DNA of 64,000 bases. It comes from Eoetvoesiella caeni (lineage in GTDB: Bacteria > Pseudomonadota > Gammaproteobacteria > Burkholderiales > Burkholderiaceae_B). The DNA is taken from contig NZ_QNRQ01000003.1 of assembly GCF_003315175.1 (NCBI RefSeq), positions 248,001 to 312,000 of the forward strand, written 5' to 3'. How positions within the stretch are numbered: position 1 is the first letter of the stretch; each line of letters starts with the position of its first letter. The notes beneath the pieces were generated by a model, which saw nothing but the letters and a program-made list of their open reading frames with translations, was not told the origin of the DNA and ran no database searches. Positions 19,076-28,137 of this stretch are shown piece by piece. The position numbers and the translations under genes are program-made.

Positions 19076-19930
19076 ATGCGCTACGCCACAACACCCGCAA
19101 AACGCTGGGGCACGCGGATAGGCCACTTCCTGATTCTGGCGGCGTTCGTTGCATTTACCGCTTTCCCGTTCTACTGGATGCTGATCACCACATTCAAAAG
19201 CACGCTGGACCTGGTCAACACCAAAAACAATCCTTTTCTTTTCAACGCCCCGCCCACTCTGGAAAACCTGCAAGTACTGTTCTTCCAGACGCAATACCTG
19301 CAATGGGTCTGGAATACCTTGCTGGTCGGGGTGATCGTGGTGGCTATTACGCTGTTGCTGGCGGTGCCCGCGGGCTATAGCCTGGCCCGCCTGTCCGGGC
19401 GCTGGGGCCGGCAACTGGCCATCGGCATCTTCCTGACGTACTTGATACCGCCCACCATTCTTTTCATTCCGTTCTCGCGCATCGTCGGCGAACTCGGCCT
19501 GCAAGACTCGCTCTGGTCGCTGGTGCTGGTGTATCCCAGTTTCACCGTACCGTTCTGCACCTGGCTGATGATGGGATTCTTCAAAGCAGTTCCACACGAT
19601 ATTGAAGAGGCCGCCATGATGGACGGCCTGAGCCGGTTCGGCGCCTTCCTGAAGGTTGTGGTGCCGCTGTCGTCCGCCGGCATCCTGACGGTCGTCATTT
19701 TTACCTTGACCTTGGTCATGCAAGAGTTCATCTACGCCCTGACCTTCATTACGAGTTCATCGCAATACACGGTCAGCGTAGGCGTGCCGACCTTCCTGGT
19801 GCGCGGCGACGTATATTTCTGGGGATCGCTGATGGGCGCCTGCCTGATCGTCAGCGTGCCCATCGCAATTCTTTACAACTTTTTCGTCGACCGCTTTGTC
19901 GCCGGCTTTACCGTGGGAGCGATCAAGTAA
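19076..19930 (+). CDS. ABC transporter permease 2 (MalG/UgpE type)
   Basis: The second permease has 284 residues, with a first helix in FLILAAFVAFTAFPFYWMLI and the EAA loop DIEEAAMMDGLSRFGAFLKV. FPFYWMLITTFKS is typical of MalG-like proteins. It completes the CUT1 importer. Its last 8 bp overlap the 3' end of the converging chemoreceptor gene, an unusually tight convergent junction. Confidence 0.92.
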   Translation: MRYATTPAKRWGTRIGHFLILAAFVAFTAFPFYWMLITTFKSTLDLVNTKNNPFLFNAPPTLENLQVLFFQTQYLQWVWNTLLVGVIVVAITLLLAVPAGYSLARLSGRWGRQLAIGIFLTYLIPPTILFIPFSRIVGELGLQDSLWSLVLVYPSFTVPFCTWLMMGFFKAVPHDIEEAAMMDGLSRFGAFLKVVVPLSSAGILTVVIFTLTLVMQEFIYALTFITSSSQYTVSVGVPTFLVRGDVYFWGSLMGACLIVSVPIAILYNFFVDRFVAGFTVGAIK

Positions 19931-21962
19931 GAGCCAGGACTTCGGACGGAGCGTCGATGATTTCGGTCGCCTTGAGCTTGAACACAGCTACCGCCTCGGA
20001 CAGATGCTTGACCTGATCTTGCAGCGAACCCGCGGCGGCGGCGGCCTCTTCGACCAAAGCCGCGTTCTGCTGGGTCACCTGGTCCATTTGGATGACCGCC
20101 ATATTGACCTGGTCGATGCCCGTGGACTGCTCGGTCGAAGCGGCCGAAATCTCGCTCATGATGTTGGTGACCTGGTTGACCGAGGTCAGAAGCTCGCGCA
20201 TCGTGGCGCCCGCGCGTTCGACATATTGCGTGCCTTCCGTGACCTTGCTGACCGAATCGCCGATCAGATGCTTGATTTCTTTGGCTGCGTCGGCGCTGCG
20301 CAAGGCCAGGCTGCGCACTTCGCCAGCCACCACGGCAAACCCCCTGCCCTCTTCGCCCGCGCGTGCGGCTTCGACCGCGGCATTCAAGGCCAGAATATTG
20401 GTCTGAAAGGCTATGCCTTCGATAACGCTGACAATATCGGCGATCTTATGCGAGCTCTGGGAAATGTCGTCCATCGCGGTAACCACATGCCCGACGGCCG
20501 CGCCGCCGCGCTCGGCTATTTCGGAGGCGCTGCCGACCAATTGGTTGGCCAGTGCCGAGCTCTCGGCGTTTTGCTTGACGGTGGCCGCCAGTTGCTCCAT
20601 GCTGGCCGCCGTTTCCTGCAGCGATGCGGCCTGCTCTTCGGTGCGGCTGCTTAAATCGGTATTGCCCGCCGCAATCTCGTTCGAGCCGACGCTGATCTCT
20701 TCGACGCTGCGGCGTACCGCCGTTACTGTGCCGCTGAGGCTTTCCTGCATATGGCGCAAGCTGCCGAACAATATATGAACCTCGTTGCGCGAACGGGCGG
20801 GCACCTGGGGCAGGTCGACCGACAAGTCGCCCTGGCCCACCCGGACCATGGCCGTGATCATGTCGCGCACAGGACGCAAAGTTGCCGACGACAGCCAACC
20901 GACCAGGCCTGCAATCAACAAGACCCCCACAAGCATCACGAGCATCTGGATCTTCAGATCTTGCCTGCTGGCCGCCAAGAATTCGTCGCGCGGCCCCGTG
21001 CTGACCAGCAGCCAGTCCCAGTTTTCCACCTGCTTCCAGGCCACGAACGTATCCCCCGTCTCTTTCAAGTCAGCGCGGGCAAAGCCCGTTGTGTCCTTGA
21101 ACAGGGTAGCCAATTTTGCACTGTCGGCGGCATCGTAGCGCGCCGCCAGCGGCGTACCCATCATTGCCCCGCCGCCAGCCACAAACGCCCAGCCTTTGCC
21201 GTCGGCGGCCTTTTGCAGAATGGCCAGCGAACCATACTCGCCGACCTTGATCATGGTGACCCAGTTCAGCAAACGCTGCACATCGCCGTCCACATCCACC
21301 CGTATGGTCAAGCCGCCAATCGGCTTGGCATTGGCGTCGTAAAGCACGCGCACGCTCATTGCATACCACTTGCCGCGGCGCTGCACCAGGCCGGTATAGT
21401 CTTGCCCTTTGTCCAGGGTGCGGGCCAGGAAGTCGTCGGCCGGAATCTTGCTGCCTATGCGCTTGTTGCCCTTGTCGTCTTCAAGCAGCGTGGCGGCACG
21501 CACCCATCCGTCTTTTCCCCGGACGATAATGGCCGGATCGGCCCCCGTATATTTCTGAAAACGGGCCAGCGGCGAGGTGTCGCCATTGACCACGAAGCCA
21601 TTCACCAACAGGCCCGGAACTTCCCCGGCTTCGCCCGTAGGGTAGAGCGAGCCGTCGGCGGTCGGTTCCCCGCCCAGAATATCAAGGAAAGCAGGCATCA
21701 GTTCACGCCCGCGCTGGCTGGCCGAACTGAACACCAGTTGCAAGGACTGGTCCACCGCCGCCAACGCGGCGCGCATCTCGCGGTCCACCGTTTGTTCGCC
21801 CTTGACCTGGCTTTGGCGCGCCAACACCGCGGCGATGGTCCCCATGACAAGCACTGTCACCACCAATGCCGCCAAAATCACGCGCAAGGACATGCTTTGC
21901 CGGGCCAACCATCCGTATCTGCGAGAGCCGCTTACCTTCATTTGTCTACCGTCCGATTTCAT
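19923..21962 (-). CDS. methyl-accepting chemotaxis protein with dCache-type sensor
   Basis: A 679-residue transmembrane receptor. The first membrane helix is at about residues 27-48 (RVILAALVVTVLVMGTIAAV). A periplasmic Cache-like domain of about 280 residues follows, with GKWYAMSVRVLYDANAKPIG. A second helix (MLVMLVGVLLIAGLVGWL) leads to a HAMP domain and a signalling domain whose hairpin tip is IEGIAFQTNILALNAAVEAA. No C-terminal NWETF-type CheR tether is present. The start could instead be ATG at 21941. It converges on the sugar ABC importer genes, so it may sense the same ligand, but that is only inference from position. Confidence 0.92.
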   Translation of the reverse strand: MKSDGRQMKVSGSRRYGWLARQSMSLRVILAALVVTVLVMGTIAAVLARQSQVKGEQTVDREMRAALAAVDQSLQLVFSSASQRGRELMPAFLDILGGEPTADGSLYPTGEAGEVPGLLVNGFVVNGDTSPLARFQKYTGADPAIIVRGKDGWVRAATLLEDDKGNKRIGSKIPADDFLARTLDKGQDYTGLVQRRGKWYAMSVRVLYDANAKPIGGLTIRVDVDGDVQRLLNWVTMIKVGEYGSLAILQKAADGKGWAFVAGGGAMMGTPLAARYDAADSAKLATLFKDTTGFARADLKETGDTFVAWKQVENWDWLLVSTGPRDEFLAASRQDLKIQMLVMLVGVLLIAGLVGWLSSATLRPVRDMITAMVRVGQGDLSVDLPQVPARSRNEVHILFGSLRHMQESLSGTVTAVRRSVEEISVGSNEIAAGNTDLSSRTEEQAASLQETAASMEQLAATVKQNAESSALANQLVGSASEIAERGGAAVGHVVTAMDDISQSSHKIADIVSVIEGIAFQTNILALNAAVEAARAGEEGRGFAVVAGEVRSLALRSADAAKEIKHLIGDSVSKVTEGTQYVERAGATMRELLTSVNQVTNIMSEISAASTEQSTGIDQVNMAVIQMDQVTQQNAALVEEAAAAAGSLQDQVKHLSEAVAVFKLKATEIIDAPSEVLALT

Positions 21963-22132
21963 ATTCTTTGTGGAGCGAAAGCCTACAAAGCATTAACGGC
22001 AGCAGATGCGTAAAAATTAGCCCCAAGTCCAAAAACAGCCGGCATGGACAGAATGGAGGTAGTCAATGCACCGGCGCCGCCCCTAATGGAAGGCTCAGCA
22101 CCGCGCAAAAAAAGTTGTAGAATAAGCGCTCT

Positions 22133-22208
<76 letters not shown>

Positions 22209-22214
22209 AAATTC

Positions 22215-22246
22215 AAATCCCTGCCGCTAGCGGTAGGGATTTTTTT
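22215..22246 (+). terminator. intrinsic terminator after tRNA-Ala
   Basis: ATCCCTGCCGC and GCGGTAGGGAT form an 11-bp stem with one G-T pair (about 22217-22240), followed by seven T. The neighbouring minus-strand gene ends 4 bp later. Confidence 0.9.
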
Positions 22247-22249
22247 ACG

Positions 22250-22786
22250 CTACCACATCAGGTCGTCGGGTATCTGAAAGGCGGCATACGGATCGTCCTC
22301 GTCGATCTCGGTGCTGGCCTTGTTCACCCGCACAACCAGCGAAGGATCGCGCTCCGCTATTTTGTCCGCCACTACTCTGGGCACCAGCTCGGTCGCATCG
22401 CCCAGGCGGATAATCACCAGGCGCCCGGCTATCAAATGCGCCCGAACCGCGGCCGACACATACAGCCGTTCAATCGTCTTGCCGTGGGTGAAGTTGTAAG
22501 CAATTTCGCCTGCGCCCTTGCTCTGGCGGCTTTGCTGCACCATCTGCGCAATTTGCGCCGCAATCGATTTTTGGTTGGCCGCTGCAACGCGCTGGGCATT
22601 GAGTTCGCGGGTTCGCTCTAGATTCTTTTGCTGCGCATCAAGCGCGGCCAGCCTTGCCTCGTCGACACTTTGCGTGCCGGTTCGGCGTTCGACCTTCTTC
22701 TGCTTGCTTTTATCCTGGTTGGCCCGCTTGGCTTTGTTTTTGTCGACCAGACCCGCTTTCAAAAGCTGCTCTTGCAGCGAAACCAT
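22250..22786 (-). CDS. DUF2058 family protein (YaiL-like)
   Basis: A 178-residue conserved protein of unknown role. It begins with VSLQEQLLKAGLVDKNKAKR, then a lysine-rich segment and a long Gln/Ala-rich predicted coiled coil, and ends in a small folded part with YNFTHGKTIERLYVS and LVIIRLGDATELVPRVVADK. This order matches DUF2058/YaiL proteins. No signal peptide is present. A nucleoid or ribosome association has been suggested for relatives, but I cannot support it from the sequence. Confidence 0.88.
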   Translation of the reverse strand: MVSLQEQLLKAGLVDKNKAKRANQDKSKQKKVERRTGTQSVDEARLAALDAQQKNLERTRELNAQRVAAANQKSIAAQIAQMVQQSRQSKGAGEIAYNFTHGKTIERLYVSAAVRAHLIAGRLVIIRLGDATELVPRVVADKIAERDPSLVVRVNKASTEIDEDDPYAAFQIPDDLMW

Positions 22787-22907
22787 ATGTGTTGCTCCGT
22801 GGAAGGTTGTGTTTGGAACCGGCGGCCTGCAGCTGCAAGGAAAAGCAAAGGTTCCGCTTCATGGAAGAAAGTATAGCCTCAAGACGCAGCGCCAAGACGG
22901 CTTGCCT

Positions 22908-23447
22908 TCAGTCGTCTTCGGCGGCGTCAATTTCGGGAAACAGCACCTCGGTGTAACCGAACTGCGAAAAATCGCGCATGCGCATCGGATAGAGTTTGCC
23001 CCACAAATGGTCGCATTCGTGCTGCACTACGCGCGCATGAAAGCCCTCGGCCATGCGATCGATCGGATTGCCGTAAACGTCAAAACCTTGGTAGCGGATG
23101 CTCTTCCAGCGCGGCACCTTTCCGCGCAGCCCGGGCACCGACAGACAGCCTTCCCAGTCTTCTTCCTCTTCGCTTCCCAGCGGGGTGATCACCGGATTGA
23201 GCAGCACGGTGGGCGGCACTGGAGCACGATCGGGGTAGCGGGGATTGCTCTCGTGCGAGCCGAAAATTACCAATTGCAGGTCCACCCCAATCTGCGGTGC
23301 GGCCAGACCCGCGCCATTGGCCGCCCGCATTGTGTCTTGCAGATCGCCCACCAGGCGGTGCAAGTCATCAGTGTCGAACACCGTGACAGGCCGAGACACA
23401 CGCAGCAGGCGCGGATCGCCCATTTTCAAAATAGTATGTAGGGTCAT
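22908..23447 (-). CDS. def: peptide deformylase
   Basis: This enzyme removes the formyl group from the N-terminal methionine of new proteins. All three metal-enzyme motifs are present in the 179-residue protein: [10 protein letters not shown] near residue 45, EGCLSVPG with the metal-binding cysteine, and QHECDHLWG with the two histidines and the catalytic glutamate. The start [15 protein letters not shown] is typical. It is a stand-alone copy, not next to fmt, so it may be a second deformylase of the cell. That would need the rest of the genome to settle. Confidence 0.95.
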   Translation of the reverse strand: MTLHTILKMGDPRLLRVSRPVTVFDTDDLHRLVGDLQDTMRAANGAGLAAPQIGVDLQLVIFGSHESNPRYPDRAPVPPTVLLNPVITPLGSEEEEDWEGCLSVPGLRGKVPRWKSIRYQGFDVYGNPIDRMAEGFHARVVQHECDHLWGKLYPMRMRDFSQFGYTEVLFPEIDAAEDD

Positions 23448-23550
23448 GGTGTCGGCAAATACGCTCCAGCAAATTCAGCTGCCAGCATACCAGCTTCAGG
23501 CATGAAACCGGACCGGCCTGGGCCTGGCTAAGTGGCGGCTGGTCAGGGCG

Positions 23551-24933
23551 CTACCAGGCGCCGCGCTGCTCGGGGATGTACGGCACCAACACTAGCGCCA
23601 GCAGCCTGATCGCGGCAAGCACGGCATAAACCCAAGCTAGAGTCTCGCCCATATTGCTTTGGTGAGCCAGGACGGCCGCCACCACCGATACCGTGACAAT
23701 CGAGCCGATCTGCAACGCCAACGTGCGCAGCGCCGCCAACATGGAAGACGACTCCGGGGCAAGTTGCAGCCCGGCATTGCGCATGGCTGGATTGATGGCG
23801 CCATTTCCGGCGCCGACCAAAAACGCCGCAAAGGCAAGCCAGGTATAAGGCGAGATGCCGGCAATGGGCGGCAGGGCAAGCAAGATCAAGCCGGCAATGG
23901 TCATTGCACTGCCCACATACAGCGGCAGGCGATAACCCGTGCGACGCAGCGCCATGACGGCCGCCAGCGAGCAAACCATCGCCGCAATCCCTTGGGCGGT
24001 AAGCAAGGTGCCCGACCCGACCGCGCTGATATGGTAGCGGTTGACGGCATACAGCGGGACCAATGCCATGCCTCCAATGACAAAGCCGCTGAAGATCATG
24101 TTGACCAGATTCACCGCGCCGAAATTCGGGCCGTAAATGAAGCGCGGATGGATAAAAGGCGCCTGACTGCGCCGCACATGCCGGAAGAAGAACACGAGGA
24201 TAAGGCCGGCCAGAAGCAGCAGAACGATGAACATTGCCAGATTACCCATCCCCTGCTTCTCGCCCAGTACGGTCACTGCAAGCATCCCTGCCAGAAGTCC
24301 ACAGCCGAGCAAGGCGATTCCCGCAATGTCCATGTCTTTGGCTGGAGCATCGCCTGTGGGGTGATCATGCGGTATGAAGCGCCACGCAAGCAGGAAAATC
24401 GCCAAGCCGATGGGCACATTCACGTAAAACACATCGCGCCAGGATGCGTAGGCAACAAAATATCCGCCGAAGATAGGGCCTATCATGGCGCCCACCGGAA
24501 AAATGCTGCCGAAAAAACTCACATAGCGGTCGCGTGCCGCGCCGAAGTGATCCACAATGATGCCGGTGGCCGTCGGCGTAAAACCGGCGCCTCCCGCGGC
24601 CTGCAGCGTCCGCAGAAAAATCAGCGCATAGATATTGCCTGCCATCCCGCAGCCAAGCGAGGCCAGTGCGAATACCAACGAAGAGGCCATGAAAACCCGG
24701 CGCCGGCCAAAGCGCTCGGCAAGCTTGCCGCTGATGGGAAGCATCAACACAAAGCCGAAGGAATAGGCGGTGATGGTCCAGCCCGCCAGGCTGATGGAAG
24801 TGTCCAACCCTTGCTGGATGGCATGCAGCGCTGTGGCCACGATGGTCAAGTCGATCGACATCATGAGAAGCGCCATCGCAATAATGGCAAAGACAGTATT
24901 TCGACGCACTGGCGTCCCAACGGTGTGGGTCAT
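23551..24933 (-). CDS. MFS transporter, DHA2-like drug efflux family
   Basis: A 460-residue inner-membrane transporter. The first helix carries the DHA motif IDLTIVATALHAIQQGL, followed by LAGWTITAYSFGFVLMLPIS, the motif A loop GKLAERFGRRRVFM and motif C near RTLQAAGGAGFTPTATGIIV. About 14 hydrophobic segments are visible, which fits DHA2 (EmrB-like) proton antiporters. No EmrA-like adaptor gene is adjacent. ATG at 24933 is preferred over a TTG 21 bp upstream. The substrate is unknown. Confidence 0.88.
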   Translation of the reverse strand: MTHTVGTPVRRNTVFAIIAMALLMMSIDLTIVATALHAIQQGLDTSISLAGWTITAYSFGFVLMLPISGKLAERFGRRRVFMASSLVFALASLGCGMAGNIYALIFLRTLQAAGGAGFTPTATGIIVDHFGAARDRYVSFFGSIFPVGAMIGPIFGGYFVAYASWRDVFYVNVPIGLAIFLLAWRFIPHDHPTGDAPAKDMDIAGIALLGCGLLAGMLAVTVLGEKQGMGNLAMFIVLLLLAGLILVFFFRHVRRSQAPFIHPRFIYGPNFGAVNLVNMIFSGFVIGGMALVPLYAVNRYHISAVGSGTLLTAQGIAAMVCSLAAVMALRRTGYRLPLYVGSAMTIAGLILLALPPIAGISPYTWLAFAAFLVGAGNGAINPAMRNAGLQLAPESSSMLAALRTLALQIGSIVTVSVVAAVLAHQSNMGETLAWVYAVLAAIRLLALVLVPYIPEQRGAW

Positions 24934-25241
24934 ACGAAGGTTTACGGGCGGCAAGGTGGGAAGTTGACCTTCATTCTACGCGAGGCGAGGCTAAAGCCTG
25001 GTCTGAGCCCCGACCGATACAGCCACAGCTTCTGGTGCTTGCGCCGATAAACAAGCCTTCAATGCGGCCGCACACTGTTGTCAAAACGTAAAAAATTCGC
25101 CAAATACTCACGGTTCCGGGGCGAACCGTGCTTTGCCGTTACCCCGCGTTTCCCCTCGTCAACTCTGTGTACAGAAAACACTTGTAGTCTGGTCAATCGT
25201 TGTCATGATGAAGGCTCATTCATGGCACGCAAGGAGAACGC

Positions 25242-25616
25242 ATGCATAAAAGGCTTTCCATCATTTTCTCGACCGGCTTACTAGCTTTTGGCCTATCAAG
25301 CGGCACGGTGATGGCGCAGCAAGCAAGCCCCCCAAACTCTATGGCCGCGCCCGCCGCAAACTACACCGATGCACAGCTGAACAAGTTCATCAGTGCTTCT
25401 CGAAAAGTGGCCGTAATTTCGCAGGAATACACCCCGAAGCTGGAAACGACGAACGACGAGGCTTCCAAGACGAAGGTCATCAAGGAAGCCGACGACAAAA
25501 TGGTCCAGGCAATACATGAAGAAGGCATGACGGTGGATCAGTTCAATGGCCTGAACCAGGCTGCCCAGCAAGACCCCAAGCTGCTGCAGCGGCTTCAATC
25601 AATGGCCAACAAATAG
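25242..25616 (+). CDS. secreted DUF4168 domain-containing protein
   Basis: A 124-residue protein with a clear Sec signal peptide (KRLSIIFSTGLLAFGLSSGT, cleavage near AQQ) and a helical DUF4168-like domain with YTDAQLNKFISASRKVAVIS and MTVDQFNGLNQAAQQDPKL. Function is unknown; relatives are small periplasmic proteins. The AAGGAG site before the ATG is strong. It is a single-gene unit with an intrinsic terminator. Confidence 0.85.
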   Translation: MHKRLSIIFSTGLLAFGLSSGTVMAQQASPPNSMAAPAANYTDAQLNKFISASRKVAVISQEYTPKLETTNDEASKTKVIKEADDKMVQAIHEEGMTVDQFNGLNQAAQQDPKLLQRLQSMANK

Positions 25617-25650
25617 ATGGACTAGCTGGCCAAGGCCAAAATAGCCCGAC

Positions 25651-25680
25651 AATCCCGACCTCCAGTGTCGGGATTTTTTT
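25651..25680 (+). terminator. intrinsic terminator after the DUF4168 gene
   Basis: AATCCCGAC/GTCGGGATT (25651-25659 and 25667-25675) forms a perfect 9-bp stem followed by a T run. Confidence 0.93.
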
Positions 25681-25771
25681 GCCGGAGCGTTCGGTACCGG
25701 CTCGGATCCGGACAGGCAATGCAAGCGCAGCGTGATCATCTGGCGGATTGCCGCAAGGCTAGTGTCACACG

Positions 25772-27100
25772 ATGGTAACAAGATATGACTATCATTCAGC
25801 CACTCATCGAAAACGGGCCATACACGAAGGGTTTGTGTTTTCATGTATTTGCGTGCCGAGACTTATTGTGACCCAAAAATTCAGCGCATCGCCAGCGCAC
25901 ATGGCCGCCTTGCAACACCCAGCCACCCAATCGCTGGTGATCAAGGTTCCGACTATCAATTCCGACGAAACCAACGCCCAGGTATTGCAGATTTTCGGCG
26001 AAAACCGCGACCTGGTGAGCTTGCCCGTTCTGGATGACGATCGGCCTATCGGGCTGATCAGTCGCAACATTTTCATGTCGCAAATGTCCCGGCCCTATTA
26101 TCGCGAGCTATATGAAAAGAAAACTTGCATCGCTTTCATGGACAAGTCGCCGCTGATGGTCGACGTCAATACCCCTATCGAAGCACTGGCCGCCCGTGCT
26201 GTCGAGTTCGGCGACAAGACGCTCGCCGACGGCTTTCTGATTCTGGAGAACGATAAATTCATCGGCGTTGGCGCGGGCCTGGATCTGATGCATGCCCTTG
26301 TCGAACTGCAGAAAGAAAAAAACCGCCAGGTCATGCAAAGCATAGACTACGCCAGCGTGATCCAACGCGCCATGCTCAGCGAATCACTGAATGCCATCCA
26401 TGCCACTTTGCGCGACGTCGACATCGTATGGGAACCCCGCGACATCATCGGCGGCGATTTCTACCACTTCCAGCGCTACGAAGACGGCTGGTTCGCCGCC
26501 ATCGCCGACTGTACCGGCCATGGCGTGCCCGGCGCTTTCCTGACACTGATTGCATCGTCTTCGTTGACCCATGCCTTGAGCCAGTATGGGGCGCGCGATC
26601 CCGCGCTGCTGATGGCCACGGTCAACCGAGGCGTGAAGCTGGCGCTTGGACAGCACTCCGCCACCCAGCACGCCCACTCGAACGACGGCATGGACGCCGC
26701 CTTTTTCTGGTTCGACGACGCCAGCATGACCCTGACCAGCGCACACGCAAAAATGCCGCTGTTCATGCTGGCGCCCGACCAGGAAAATGTGCAATCCCTT
26801 GACGGCGAACGCCTTGGATTGGGCTATGCGGACACTCCCGCCGACGCGGTCTGGACCAACCATAGCGCGCAGCTTGCACACGGTACCATCCTGTGCTGTT
26901 TTACCGACGGCCTGATCGACCAGATCGGCGGCCGCAAAAACATTGCCTACGGTAAAAAACGGGTGCGCCTGGCCTTGCAACGGCACCGCGCCCGGCCTAT
27001 GCCGGAACTTACGCGGCTACTGATGGAGGAATTCCAAACATACCAGGGCGCCCAAACACGCCGGGATGATGTCACCCTTTTGAACCTGCGCCTTGAATGA
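25772..27100 (+). CDS. SiaA-like PP2C/SpoIIE phosphatase with N-terminal CBS-like domain
   Basis: The C-terminal half is a SpoIIE-type serine/threonine phosphatase with all metal aspartates in place: WEPRDIIGGDFYHF, AIADCTGHGVPGAFLTLIAS, CCFTDGLIDQIGG and RRDDVTLL. In SiaABCD systems this enzyme dephosphorylates the small target protein (SiaC) to activate a diguanylate cyclase. The N-terminal half resembles a CBS pair (LVSLPVLDDDRPIGLISRNI and FLILENDKFIGVGAGLDLMH) and not the membrane HAMP sensor of Pseudomonas SiaA. The start is uncertain: the first 32 codons look poorly conserved, and GTG at 25868 or ATG at 25901 are good alternatives. The stop overlaps the next gene (ATGA). Confidence 0.85.
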   Translation: MVTRYDYHSATHRKRAIHEGFVFSCICVPRLIVTQKFSASPAHMAALQHPATQSLVIKVPTINSDETNAQVLQIFGENRDLVSLPVLDDDRPIGLISRNIFMSQMSRPYYRELYEKKTCIAFMDKSPLMVDVNTPIEALAARAVEFGDKTLADGFLILENDKFIGVGAGLDLMHALVELQKEKNRQVMQSIDYASVIQRAMLSESLNAIHATLRDVDIVWEPRDIIGGDFYHFQRYEDGWFAAIADCTGHGVPGAFLTLIASSSLTHALSQYGARDPALLMATVNRGVKLALGQHSATQHAHSNDGMDAAFFWFDDASMTLTSAHAKMPLFMLAPDQENVQSLDGERLGLGYADTPADAVWTNHSAQLAHGTILCCFTDGLIDQIGGRKNIAYGKKRVRLALQRHRARPMPELTRLLMEEFQTYQGAQTRRDDVTLLNLRLE

Positions 27101-27699
27101 ACTCAGCCACCATGATTTCTCCAGCTTCGACAAACAACACACAAAGCCTGCACTGGCGCATCCTATGCCAGTGGGCAGGCAAGCGCAATGTGATTCTCTA
27201 CTATGAAGGCTACTTTTCGCAGACCATCATCGCCGCCGTTGCCGAGGCCTTGAAAATGCGCATCGAACATGTCGGTGCGGCCGGCATGACCCGGCGCAAA
27301 CTGTTTTCGGCCTTCATTGAAATGACGCAGAACATCATTCATTATTCGGTCGACGCCTATACGTGCAACGATACGCCTCACTTCAACAATGAAGTGCGAC
27401 ACGGTTCAATCTGCATTTCCACGGATGCGGATCGCTACTATCTTCATTGCGTCAATCCCGTACATACAAGCATTGCCGGACAACTGCGCACAAAGCTGGA
27501 GCACTTGCACTCGCTGACCATCGACGATATCAAGCGTGAATACAAACAAACCTTGCGCTCTGAAACCTTGCCGGACAGCAAGGGGGCCGGACTGGGTCTG
27601 CTGACCATGGCCCGTGATGCCAGCGAGCCCCTGGAGTTCGAGTTCATACCGACCCAGGACAGCGAAAACGTCCTCTTTTACCTGCAAGCCACTATATGA
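27097..27699 (+). CDS. SiaB-family protein kinase (DUF6272)
   Basis: A 200-residue GHKL-fold protein. The N-box-like helix is AFIEMTQNIIHYSVDAY and the ATP-lid glycines are in DSKGAGLGLLTMARDA. In the SiaABCD scheme the kinase phosphorylates the SiaC-like protein and opposes the phosphatase. The gene overlaps the phosphatase gene by 4 bp and is followed by the SiaC-like gene. It lacks a sensor or receiver domain, as expected for this family. Confidence 0.88.
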   Translation: MNSATMISPASTNNTQSLHWRILCQWAGKRNVILYYEGYFSQTIIAAVAEALKMRIEHVGAAGMTRRKLFSAFIEMTQNIIHYSVDAYTCNDTPHFNNEVRHGSICISTDADRYYLHCVNPVHTSIAGQLRTKLEHLHSLTIDDIKREYKQTLRSETLPDSKGAGLGLLTMARDASEPLEFEFIPTQDSENVLFYLQATI

Positions 27700-27747
27700 A
27701 TGCCGACATGTACGATCCCTGCACCGCATTCTTCTGAACACAAGACT

Positions 27748-28137
27748 ATGAACAATATATTTATCGCCGCCAGTGCCAGCTCCCCCGAGGTCGACTTCCG
27801 GTTCGACGAGCGCGAGCTGTCTCTCAAGGGAGAGGCCTATCCAGAGAACGCCGCCATGTTCTGGAGCGAAATCATCAGTGCCGCGCGCCGCTTCCTCGAA
27901 CAGGACAGCTCGCAAACGCCGATAGCCGTCAGCGTTGCCCTGACCTACTTCAATAGTTCAAGCACCAAGATGCTCTTCTCCTTGTTCGACCTGCTGAACG
28001 AGGCCGCGGCTACCGGCACGCCCATCCTGCTGAATTGGTACCACGACGAAGAAGACGACACCATCTATGAATTCGGCCAGGAACTGCGCGAAGACTTCGT
28101 CCACCTGACCTTCCTGGGTCACGCGGTACAAGGCTGA
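27748..28137 (+). CDS. SiaC-family regulatory phosphoprotein (DUF1987)
   Basis: A 129-residue protein matching DUF1987. It contains SSPEVDFRFDERELSLKGEA and VALTYFNSSSTKMLFSLFDL. The Ser/Thr cluster in the second segment is where SiaC is phosphorylated in Pseudomonas aeruginosa. The unphosphorylated form binds and activates the cognate diguanylate cyclase. ATG at 27748 is preferred; an ATG at 27700 would add 16 residues unlike the family. The stop codon overlaps the start of the GGDEF gene (TGATG). Confidence 0.9.
   Translation: MNNIFIAASASSPEVDFRFDERELSLKGEAYPENAAMFWSEIISAARRFLEQDSSQTPIAVSVALTYFNSSSTKMLFSLFDLLNEAAATGTPILLNWYHDEEDDTIYEFGQELREDFVHLTFLGHAVQG

Noticed and set aside
20751-22013. 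A 420-codon plus-strand frame opposite the chemoreceptor gene
   Set aside because: The product is His/Gln/Arg-rich without any motif, while the minus strand encodes a textbook chemoreceptor.
23659-25050. A 463-codon plus-strand frame opposite the DHA2 transporter gene
   Set aside because: It is a GC-rich shadow; the minus strand has clear transporter motifs and helices.
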